Both the position numbers and the translations under genes were made by a program. Shown here piece after piece: positions 1 to 7,354 of a stretch of 12,334 nt of DNA. This DNA comes from Candidatus Krumholzibacteriota bacterium (GTDB taxonomy: Bacteria; Krumholzibacteriota; Krumholzibacteriia; Krumholzibacteriales; Krumholzibacteriaceae). Numbering within the stretch: the first letter of the stretch is position 1; each line of letters begins with the position of its first letter. The notes below the pieces were generated by a model. The model saw nothing but the letters and a program-made list of their open reading frames with translations. It was not told the origin of the DNA and did not search any database. The stretch is from the NCBI GenBank assembly GCA_030672805.1, contig DAOVFR010000042.1, forward strand, positions 1 through 12,334, written 5' to 3'.

Positions 1-2
1 AT

Positions 3-1217
3 GACCCCAAGACCGGCGTCCGCGGGCGCGAGACCCCCGTGCCCGGTCCAATAGAGATGTGGGACCCGGATCCGTGCGATGGTGATCCATCCCTGATCGA
101 CATACCCAAGGGAGAGATCTGCTGGAGCAATATCGATTGCCGGATCGAGCAATGGGCCTGGAACTACGTCAAATGCTACAAGGGCGGGGCGGGCTTCAGC
201 GAGTACCAGACGGGTGTGAACGGCAGGGAATCGCAGATACACTGGATTACCAGCTCGGCGCCGCCCCCGCCGAATATGCGCCTCGTACCGGGGGATAACC
301 GGGTGACGATCCTCTGGGACGACATCAGCGAAACGACCCCCGATATCAAGAGCCAGCTTCTCGACTTCGAGGGGTACCAGATCTGGCGGGCCGATGACTG
401 GCACCGGCCCATCGGCACAAGCGTCATGACAGGTCCGAACTACGAGCTCTGGCGGCTGCTCGAAAACCGGGATCTCGTCAACGGAATCCCACCCGACATC
501 AACTTCAAAAAACCGTATTCCCTGGGTGGATGGATATACAAACCGCTGAAAAAGCTGCCCGACAGGTTAAAATACATCAGGATGTTCGAGGAAAGCATTC
601 GCTACAGCCCGCGCGATACCGTGCCGTGCCCGCCGGGGTTCACGCGGGCGATATGCGATACCCTCGACGCGATCGCCAGGAACAACCTTGGATACCTTGG
701 CGGGAAGAATTATTACAAGTACATCGATACCGGGGTGAAGAACGGCATGCCGTACTTCTACTCGGTCATCCCGTACGACCACATCTATAAATACGACCAG
801 CCGGTCGGCACGGGGCTGTACAACACCCCTACGGCCAATTTCCAGTTCGTTACACCGCTCGGGGACGCACAGCCTTCCGATACTTTCGAGGAAAAGAAGA
901 TCTGCGTCGTGCCGAACCCCGTCACGAAGGAGAATCTCGCGCCCTGGCGGATGGATCCCAACAACAGCGATCTCACCGGTGTGAAGCTGGAATTCCGGAA
1001 CCTGCCGATGTGCCACAGCACGGTCAGGATATACACCGTTTCGGGCGACCTCGTCCAGGTGCTGCACCACGACGGCACCGGCGGGTACGGCTCGCTCGAG
1101 TGGAATCTCCTGACGAGAAACGGGCAGGATATCACGAGCGGAATATACCTCTTCAGTGTCGAACCGGACGATGGAAGATTTCCAAGGACGATCGGCAAGT
1201 TTGTCGTTATACGATAG
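3..1217 (+). CDS. C-terminal part of secreted surface protein with FN3-like segment and sorting tail (5' partial)
   Basis: The frame is open from the first complete codon at position 3, so this is the 3' end of a longer gene; the GTG at 39 is only the first possible internal start and is not a credible one. A fibronectin-III/Ig-like segment is recognisable by RVTILWDD, then FEGYQIWRADD, then the closing strand NGMPYFYSVIPYD. The last ~110 residues look like a FlgD-Ig / type IX secretion sorting tail: VVPNP, a strand VRIYTVSGDLVQVL, then SGIYLFSVEP and the basic end GKFVVIR. Such tails direct outer-membrane translocation or anchoring in FCB bacteria. The next gene starts 11 nt after the stop, so the two are probably co-transcribed. 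The specific function is unknown. The tail assignment is by pattern, and no catalytic motif is seen. Confidence 0.8.
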   Translation, partial: DPKTGVRGRETPVPGPIEMWDPDPCDGDPSLIDIPKGEICWSNIDCRIEQWAWNYVKCYKGGAGFSEYQTGVNGRESQIHWITSSAPPPPNMRLVPGDNRVTILWDDISETTPDIKSQLLDFEGYQIWRADDWHRPIGTSVMTGPNYELWRLLENRDLVNGIPPDINFKKPYSLGGWIYKPLKKLPDRLKYIRMFEESIRYSPRDTVPCPPGFTRAICDTLDAIARNNLGYLGGKNYYKYIDTGVKNGMPYFYSVIPYDHIYKYDQPVGTGLYNTPTANFQFVTPLGDAQPSDTFEEKKICVVPNPVTKENLAPWRMDPNNSDLTGVKLEFRNLPMCHSTVRIYTVSGDLVQVLHHDGTGGYGSLEWNLLTRNGQDITSGIYLFSVEPDDGRFPRTIGKFVVIR

Positions 1218-1228
1218 GATAGAGAAAC

Positions 1229-3532
1229 ATGACCGCCATATCACGAACCGGAATGAATATCAGCCGCTTTCCGCTGCGCGCGCCGCGCGGGACGGCTTGG
1301 TTGAAAGCCGCCCCGGCGTTCTTTCTCGCGTGTGCCGCGGTGTGTGCACTCCTTCCGGGCTGCTCGGAGGAATCGTACCTCGGTATGAAAGCCGACAATC
1401 AGCTTCCCACCGTGCACCTTACGAGCAGTCCCCTGGAAGGCGACACGACCAACTACAAGGTCACATTCCACTGGTTAGGCAACGACGAGGATGGAACGAT
1501 AGACCATTACGAGTACATTCTCCTATCGGGCAATCCTATAGGATTCGACCCTGAAGATACGACGGGAACCGGGAAATGGACGAAAACATACCTGACCGAT
1601 AGGACATTCGAGGTCGCAGCGGATGAATACAACGATGACATCGAGATAAACAGATCCCTCTACAGCAAGTTTGTTCGAACCCATACCTTCTTCCTCAGGG
1701 CTGTCGACGACAGGCACGGTGTTTCCAGAACCGTCCATCGATCGTTCACTGCATTTACCCTCGCACCTACAGCTTCGATCTCGTATCCGAAAAATCCACA
1801 TCCCGGCCAGGGCCAGTTCCTGAGCCCGAAGGTCGTCTTCGTATGGGAGTGCAGGGACCCGATCGACACGCCCTGGAACAGCCAGGCGGCCGACTCGGTG
1901 CGCTACCTGCTGCACCCGGATAGATACATGGTCCTCGAGAACCTGAATAAACACCCCGAGCAGTTCGAGATGTACTGGTCTCCCTGGAAATCATACGATG
2001 CTCCGGGAGATTCCGGGCGTACGACGCTGCTGGGCGATGACGAGATCCTCGAGATAGGCCATATGTACCTGTTCGCCGTCCAGGCGATGGACGAAGCCGG
2101 CGCCGTCACCTCGATATTCGATCCGATGAGCAACGTACGCCAGTTCCTGGTCCAGAAACCGACCGGGCCGCTCATATTCATCACAGAACCGTACCTGGGC
2201 AAGTACAAGTTCCTCGGCATTGACTCGACACCAAGGCAGTTTTACCTGCCACAGGGTTTTGTCCTCAACTTCAGTTGGTATGCAGACGCAAGCCTGTACG
2301 GAGGAACCGTGGCATCGTACCGGTACGGGTGGGACGTGGAGGACCTGGGCAACCCGGATCACTGGGAAGTCACCGCCGCTCCCCATCACAAGGCCGCGCC
2401 GGAAAAGACGTTCTACTCCGGCATCCATACACTGTATATCGAAACCGCCGATAATTTCGGTGAAAAGACACTTGTCCAGATCGAGATCATCATTTTCCCC
2501 ACATCGTTCACGAAGAACCTGCTGTGGATCGACGATTTCAAATCGGGCGAATTCCCCCAGACGATCTATGCGATGCCGACCGAGAGTCAGCATGACCAAT
2601 TCTGGGCCAACCTGTGCTCGCGGGCAGAGGGGTTCTCCCCGGAGAGCGATGTTTACGACACGAACGAACATAATTACCGTCTCCCGGATATGCAGCTTCT
2701 CTGGAAGTACAAGAACGTGATCTGGACGTTTTCCTCCGAGGACCGCGTCGACGACTACGGCCAAGGAACCTGCTGGACCAAGCTGATTCGATTCATTCCG
2801 GAAGACTACATCAGCGATGAGGGTAAGGTTTTCAATTACCTTCCCACGTACATGAAATACGGCGGGCATCTCTGGACCTGCGGTAAATCAGACAGGTCGG
2901 GAGGCCTCGCGGGGACTCTTAACCGGTATAGCCGCATCTTTCCTTGTTATCTCAAATGCGAGATGTACGGCCCGCGGAGTGGCTGCGGGGGCGATACAAC
3001 CGGCGTGTCAACAATGGCATACAGGGATTACTGTGTTTCGGTCCTCGATAAGGTATGGGATAGATTCCGCTCCGATCCCGACATGCCCCTGCGGAGAGAT
3101 GATCTCGATGCCCTCGTCTATGCGTACAGGGACGACACGGACCCGGTAACCGTTGAACATCCCGATCTCCCGGAACGGCTGAACCTGTGGAGCGCCGTCA
3201 CCCGGCCGGGAAGATTCTTCGACCCGGCCAAACGCGGGTTCTTGTACCTCGAACTCTATAACCCGGACTACTGGATGACCCGAAAGGGCATCCCGCAGCG
3301 GTCGTGCTTCCACCCGATTTTCAGGATGAGAGCACGGAGCTGGTATTCGGCTGTCGATAACGCCTGTATCGGTTTCTGGGTGACCAGGCATGAAAACGCC
3401 GTCGGGAATGCCCCCGACTGCGTCCCGGCAAAAAGCGTCCATTTCGGATTTCCCTTCTGGTTCTTCAACCGCCAGCAGGTCGATTCGATCGCGGATGCCA
3501 TCTTCAGGGAATGGCACATCCTGTTCGAGTAA
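1229..3532 (+). CDS. Large outer-surface lipoprotein with Ig/FN3-like segments
   Basis: This 767-aa protein has a basic N-terminus, a hydrophobic stretch (about residues 27-43) and a lipobox LLPGC with Cys45, predicting signal peptidase II cleavage and lipidation. Pro at -2 of the lipobox is somewhat unusual. Residues about 58-170 resemble an Ig/FN3-like domain (VTFHWLGNDEDGTIDHYEYI, closing FFLRAVDDRHG). Further Ig-like segments follow, for example FVLNFSWYADA and HTLYIETADNFG. The segment from about residue 430 (KNLLWIDDF) onward looks like a globular domain; its QLLWKYKNVIWTF and PTYMKYGGHLWTCG patterns suggest an alpha/beta fold of unknown activity. A second ATG lies at codon 9 (1253); the first start, 11 nt after the preceding stop, is preferred for coupling, but neither has a strong ribosome binding site. 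It probably partners the preceding surface protein. I do not recognise a named family. Confidence 0.85.
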   Translation: MTAISRTGMNISRFPLRAPRGTAWLKAAPAFFLACAAVCALLPGCSEESYLGMKADNQLPTVHLTSSPLEGDTTNYKVTFHWLGNDEDGTIDHYEYILLSGNPIGFDPEDTTGTGKWTKTYLTDRTFEVAADEYNDDIEINRSLYSKFVRTHTFFLRAVDDRHGVSRTVHRSFTAFTLAPTASISYPKNPHPGQGQFLSPKVVFVWECRDPIDTPWNSQAADSVRYLLHPDRYMVLENLNKHPEQFEMYWSPWKSYDAPGDSGRTTLLGDDEILEIGHMYLFAVQAMDEAGAVTSIFDPMSNVRQFLVQKPTGPLIFITEPYLGKYKFLGIDSTPRQFYLPQGFVLNFSWYADASLYGGTVASYRYGWDVEDLGNPDHWEVTAAPHHKAAPEKTFYSGIHTLYIETADNFGEKTLVQIEIIIFPTSFTKNLLWIDDFKSGEFPQTIYAMPTESQHDQFWANLCSRAEGFSPESDVYDTNEHNYRLPDMQLLWKYKNVIWTFSSEDRVDDYGQGTCWTKLIRFIPEDYISDEGKVFNYLPTYMKYGGHLWTCGKSDRSGGLAGTLNRYSRIFPCYLKCEMYGPRSGCGGDTTGVSTMAYRDYCVSVLDKVWDRFRSDPDMPLRRDDLDALVYAYRDDTDPVTVEHPDLPERLNLWSAVTRPGRFFDPAKRGFLYLELYNPDYWMTRKGIPQRSCFHPIFRMRARSWYSAVDNACIGFWVTRHENAVGNAPDCVPAKSVHFGFPFWFFNRQQVDSIADAIFREWHILFE

Positions 3533-3584
3533 GAAAAAAATTCCTCAAGTTTCCCCGATAGCCGCCGATAACACTTATAGATAC

Positions 3585-3590
3585 GGAGGA
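3585..3590 (+). promoter_or_regulatory. Strong Shine-Dalgarno for the 79-aa flagellar-like gene
   Basis: GGAGGA lies 7 nt upstream of the ATG at 3598. It fixes that start and supports translation of this very short gene. Confidence 0.75.
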
Positions 3591-3597
3591 GAACGCC

Positions 3598-3837
3598 ATG
3601 ATCAAGGCCCTGCACTACGCCATTGCCGGACTGAAGCTGCATGAACGCATATTCAACGCGGCGGCGCACAACATCTCACGGTGTGGTGATTTCAACCCAA
3701 AGAGCGGAGAGCCCCCCGTCGACCTGGCCAGGGAGACGGTCAACACGATCATCGCAAAGCATGGTTTCAGGGCCAACCTGAAGACGATCGAAACAGCCGA
3801 CGAGATGATAGGAACCCTGCTCGATACTAAATCGTGA
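3598..3837 (+). CDS. Miniature flagellar rod/hook-family protein (FlgC/FlgE-like termini fused)
   Basis: This 79-aa protein joins the two conserved ends of axial flagellar proteins with almost nothing between. Residues about 4-28 (ALHYAIAGLKLHERIFNAAAHNIS) match the N-terminal basal-body rod helix, which normally ends in NIAN. Residues about 39-79 (PVDLARETVNTIIAKHGFRA, then LKTIETADEMIGTLLDTKS) match the C-terminal helix typical of FlgC/E/F/G, which reads like 'VDLA.E.V..I.AQ.GFEAN.K.I.TADEMLGTLLD'. FlgC is usually about 135-150 aa and FlgE 400 or more, so the central domain is missing. Short proteins of this kind are annotated in some genomes as flagellar basal body rod C-terminal domain proteins. 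No other flagellar gene is in the window. It lies 65 nt after the lipoprotein gene on the same strand and may be read through from it. Family membership is fairly sure; the role is unknown. Confidence 0.8.
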   Translation: MIKALHYAIAGLKLHERIFNAAAHNISRCGDFNPKSGEPPVDLARETVNTIIAKHGFRANLKTIETADEMIGTLLDTKS

Positions 3838-3864
3838 ACGCCGGGTATTCCCGTCCCGAATTCC

Positions 3865-5799
3865 CTACTTGATGAGAATCAGCCGTCGCGTCTGGGTGAA
3901 CGTTCCCGCCATTACCCTGTAGAAGTAGACACCCGACGAGAGTTTCCCCGTGAGAGCGGCATCCCACGAAACCCTGTGGGCCCCGCTCGATTTCGGTCCG
4001 TCGTGGAGCGTTGCGACACGCTGCCCGGCGACGTTGTATACGTCGATCCGCACGTGCCGGCTCACGGAGCGCCCGTTCACCGCCGGCAGGTGATACGTGA
4101 TCGTGGTCCTGTCCGAAACGGGATTCGGGAAGTTCTGCATCAGGGCGAAGTCCCTGGGGAACCTGTTCGGATCGGGTATGCCGGTCGATACATCGCCGAC
4201 ATAGAAGGGAGTCCAGATAACATTGTTTGTCTCGTCCTCCTCCACCTCGTTATTCGTCGGGTCGAGCACGATACCGAGGAAGTAAGGTCCGGGCGGCATC
4301 GTTTCGGGAATCTCGAACGTGAAAACCACGTCGAAGAAGCTTTCGGCCGGTATGTCGTCCTCGAAATCGCCGACCGCGACGAGCGAATCGTCCGGATCCA
4401 CTACCGTATCATCCGAAAGGAGGACATCGACACTCACGCCGCCGGCGAAGGTCCAAAGATCTCCCATGTTCCAGACCTCTAAATCGGCCTGGCCCCAGTT
4501 GCCGGCCGCAACCGTATCGGACCAGAGTGAGATGCTGCCAGGCTGCAGGTCCGGCTTGATTACTCCCTCGAGCTTCCAGAAACTGAAGAAGTACTGGTAC
4601 TCGGGGTATCCGCTACCCACGCCGCCACCGGGACCATCCTCGACACTGATGATGTAATCACCCGTTTCGGGAACCGTGAAGAAGAAATACGGGTCGAAGT
4701 TGTTTGTGTCGTCATTCCAGGATATCGTATCTCCTGTAATTGAACTCATCAGGGTCACGCTGAGATCCATCAGCGAGTCAGGGAGTGTTTCCAGCCCCTC
4801 GTTCGCATCGAAGTCGAGGATATAGATGCCCCCCTCTTCTACAGGGAATATATAGTAATCAACGTCACCCGGATACTCGATCGAACCGGCAATGATCTCG
4901 CCATGATTCACAGGATTGGCGATGGATGGATCGCCGTTCGGTTCGAATTCCGAAATAGGCTGCTGCATGAATATCCCGTAATCTCCTGTTGTTGCCTCCT
5001 CGCCAAAAACGGTCAGGCGATACATGCCGGGATAAGGGAACATCCCGGTCAACCTGCTGTCCGTCTCTATACTCTCGAAGGGGCCCTCCATCGCAACCAG
5101 TGAATCGTAGAGCGGTTCCGGACCCGTCAGGTAGGTTAACGGAATGAGTAACGAACCGAATTGCCACGCTTCGACAAAGACCATCGGTTCTCCCATTGAG
5201 TAATCAAACATGTAGACATCCGGATAATTGGGCAGGTCTATTATATCGTACGCGGTATATCCCCCGTGTTCCAGGTTGATCATCCTCGGATGCATCAAGA
5301 CGTCGAGGAGCATCATGTTGTTGTCCTCGTTCATCTCCGCCTCGTTATCATCGTAATCAACTATCACGGCAAGCGTGATCACGGTGTCGAGAGGGATATC
5401 TGCCGGCAGGATAACCGATATCGGACCGTGGTGATCGATATCCCCCGGCTGCAGGGACGTGAGCGTATGAGCGGCATGGGCATCGGTCGGGCTGAGAACC
5501 GTCTCGGGCTCGTTATTCAAAACATCCCAGACGAATACATAGTTCAGGAACCCGTACATCTCCGTCGAGTCAGGTCCGCTGTTGGTGATCGTGAAGTCCA
5601 CGAGCAGTTCGCCGCCGGGCGTGCCTTCCGGTGTAAGCGCGAAGAAGTCGATCACCACGAGGTCGGACTGGCCCCTTGCCGCCGCAGGAACCAGCAGGCA
5701 GCATACGGCGAGCGTAAACAGACCGACAAACACCGGCGATGCCTGTCCGTTTCTGCTCGATACGGCGCTCCGGATCGAGTGATAAATCCCTTTTCTCAT
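3865..5799 (-). CDS. Secreted CARDB / PPC-domain protein with C-terminal sorting tail
   Basis: This is a 644-aa protein from the ATG at 5799. That start is chosen because GGGGAGGG (5807-5814) sits 7 nt upstream; an ATG nine codons earlier (5826) lacks one. A Sec signal peptide runs to about AAARGQ. Domains in order: a CARDB-like domain (about residues 46-167; ends DYDDNEAEMNEDNN), a poorly defined middle, a PPC-like domain (about 285-390; GDVDYYIFPVEEGGIYILDF, then TVPETGDYIISVEDG), a second CARDB-like domain (about 415-535; ends NNEVEEDETNNVIW), then a sorting tail with the classic FALMQNFPNPVSDRTTITYHL, VRIDVYNVAGQRVATL and SGVYFYRV. No catalytic residues are evident, so it is probably an adhesive, scaffold or binding surface protein. 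It lies 54 nt downstream of the radical SAM gene on the same strand, and so is likely the third gene of that operon. Confidence 0.88.
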   Translation of the reverse strand: MRKGIYHSIRSAVSSRNGQASPVFVGLFTLAVCCLLVPAAARGQSDLVVIDFFALTPEGTPGGELLVDFTITNSGPDSTEMYGFLNYVFVWDVLNNEPETVLSPTDAHAAHTLTSLQPGDIDHHGPISVILPADIPLDTVITLAVIVDYDDNEAEMNEDNNMMLLDVLMHPRMINLEHGGYTAYDIIDLPNYPDVYMFDYSMGEPMVFVEAWQFGSLLIPLTYLTGPEPLYDSLVAMEGPFESIETDSRLTGMFPYPGMYRLTVFGEEATTGDYGIFMQQPISEFEPNGDPSIANPVNHGEIIAGSIEYPGDVDYYIFPVEEGGIYILDFDANEGLETLPDSLMDLSVTLMSSITGDTISWNDDTNNFDPYFFFTVPETGDYIISVEDGPGGGVGSGYPEYQYFFSFWKLEGVIKPDLQPGSISLWSDTVAAGNWGQADLEVWNMGDLWTFAGGVSVDVLLSDDTVVDPDDSLVAVGDFEDDIPAESFFDVVFTFEIPETMPPGPYFLGIVLDPTNNEVEEDETNNVIWTPFYVGDVSTGIPDPNRFPRDFALMQNFPNPVSDRTTITYHLPAVNGRSVSRHVRIDVYNVAGQRVATLHDGPKSSGAHRVSWDAALTGKLSSGVYFYRVMAGTFTQTRRLILIK

Positions 5800-5853
5800 A
5801 TCGGTTCCCTCCCCAAGCTTTGACATGAAAGATGCGCAATATATTTCATACCT

Positions 5854-7335
5854 TTATATCGGTTCATACCCTTCGAGCGATCCGGGTTTCCGGATACTTA
5901 TCTCCGAGGCAAGCCACATGGCGACTTCCAGTTGAAACTTGAGCCAATCGCATCCACGCCGGTAGGGTTTAAAAATATTCCTGTTGTGCTGTTCATTGTT
6001 GGCCGGGCAGTTACCAGCGCATATATACCGCGCCCAGCAATCGTCGCACTCTTCCGCCTCGTGCACCACGCTTCGCATCTTGTGCCAGAAAATTTTCAAC
6101 GCCTCCAGATCGAAGCCGTCCGTGACGTTGCCGAGATAGTAGTCCTTCATGCCGATGAACCCGATGCATGGATACAGATCACCTTCCTCGGAAACCGTCA
6201 CGAAGTTCTTCCCCGCACCGCACGGAGAAAATCGATGGCACTCGTGAAGGACACGTGTGATATTGTTGCTCAGACCCACGTCGATCGCTTCATCGTTGTA
6301 CAGCGAGTATTTCAGGTAGAACTTTGCGAATCTGATGTACTCCTTCTTCATCTTCTCGACATCCCCGTCGCTGTACGTGGGGAACCTGTCCGGCCTGAAG
6401 GTCTCGCACGACTCGGAGGCGAACTCTACCTCGGTGTCGTAGAATCCCTGCCTGAAAAGACCCTTCGTCGCCTTCACCATATCGAGGTCGGGCTGAACGA
6501 GGGTGGCCCTGGAGGAGATATGGATGTCGCAGTCCTTCGTGGCCTCGGTGAGGTTACGGATTATCCGGTCCCAGCTCCCCGCGCCGTCGGGGAACGGCCT
6601 GTTCCTGTTGTGAACCTTCTTCGTTCCGTCTATGCTGATACCGAGCGATACGTTCTTACCGCTAAAGTAATCGATCATCTCCCTCGTGAGGAGTGTGCCG
6701 TTCGTCGTCACCTTGTACGAAAACTCTTTCTTGGATTCCTTCTCGATCTTCCTGCAGTAATCCATCGTTGCGCGCAGCACCTCGAAATTGAGGAGCGGCT
6801 CGCCGCCGTAAAAATCGACCAGAATATCCTCGTTGTCGGGAGAATTCTCGACGAGGAGATCCACGGCCCTCAGGGCCGTCCCGACATCCATCCGCTTCTC
6901 CCGGACCTTGCGCCCGTACCGGCCGCCCTTGTTCCAGCAATAGATGCAGCTCAGGTTACAAATCGATGCCACGTTAAGTGTCAGCGAAACGAGGAACGGT
7001 TTGACGGAAACAAGCCCGGGCTTCTCTCCACGGCCGTCGGCATCGCCGTGCAGGTACCCCGATTCTATCAGCTCCGAGACCTCCTCCCGTGCCTTCCTGA
7101 TGGCCGTTTCCCGATACCGGCCCTTGAGAATACCGGTGATATGCTGCACGGGATGTTTTGGAACAAGCTCGAGAACGTCCCTCGCAACGCGGTCTATCCG
7201 GAAGAACCTGCCGTTTTCCGGATCGAAGACATGATGCTTGCCCTCCACCTCGAACAGGTGAGGAGCAAGCGAGCGGGACCTCCCCGACCCGTGCGGCCGG
7301 TCGCCGGACATACTGTGGGCGGTGGATTCACTCAT
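5854..7335 (-). CDS. Radical SAM/SPASM peptide-modifying enzyme with N-terminal PqqD-like recognition segment
   Basis: The 493-aa protein has an N-terminal segment (about 24-95; HLFEVEGKHHVFDPENGRFF, then EEVSELIESGYL) resembling a PqqD-like RiPP recognition element. The radical SAM core carries the cluster motif C126-x3-C130-x2-C133 (CNLSCIYC), GGEP at 177-180 and KVTTNGTLL near 208-216. The C-terminal SPASM domain shows the full eight Cys: 366, 372, 390, 430, 433, 439, 443 and 462. This spacing is nearly that of anSME enzymes, so two auxiliary 4Fe-4S clusters are expected. Family members cleave SAM reductively and modify peptides or proteins by thioether formation, Cys/Ser oxidation or C-C bonds. 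The gene starts 19 nt after the Cys-repeat gene stops, with only a weak ribosome binding site, so translational coupling is plausible. I infer that the Cys-repeat protein is its substrate; the reaction type cannot be read from sequence. Confidence 0.93.
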   Translation of the reverse strand: MSESTAHSMSGDRPHGSGRSRSLAPHLFEVEGKHHVFDPENGRFFRIDRVARDVLELVPKHPVQHITGILKGRYRETAIRKAREEVSELIESGYLHGDADGRGEKPGLVSVKPFLVSLTLNVASICNLSCIYCWNKGGRYGRKVREKRMDVGTALRAVDLLVENSPDNEDILVDFYGGEPLLNFEVLRATMDYCRKIEKESKKEFSYKVTTNGTLLTREMIDYFSGKNVSLGISIDGTKKVHNRNRPFPDGAGSWDRIIRNLTEATKDCDIHISSRATLVQPDLDMVKATKGLFRQGFYDTEVEFASESCETFRPDRFPTYSDGDVEKMKKEYIRFAKFYLKYSLYNDEAIDVGLSNNITRVLHECHRFSPCGAGKNFVTVSEEGDLYPCIGFIGMKDYYLGNVTDGFDLEALKIFWHKMRSVVHEAEECDDCWARYICAGNCPANNEQHNRNIFKPYRRGCDWLKFQLEVAMWLASEISIRKPGSLEGYEPI

Positions 7336-7354
7336 GCCCTGTCATCCTGTTCTG

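Noticed and set aside
1..54. ATG at position 1 as a gene start
   Set aside because: That frame stops at 52-54; the coding frame of the partial surface protein begins at position 3 and is open to the edge.
3842..3853. Hairpin CGGG-TATT-CCCG between the convergent genes as a shared terminator
   Set aside because: The stem is only 4 bp with no T-run on either strand; too weak to call.
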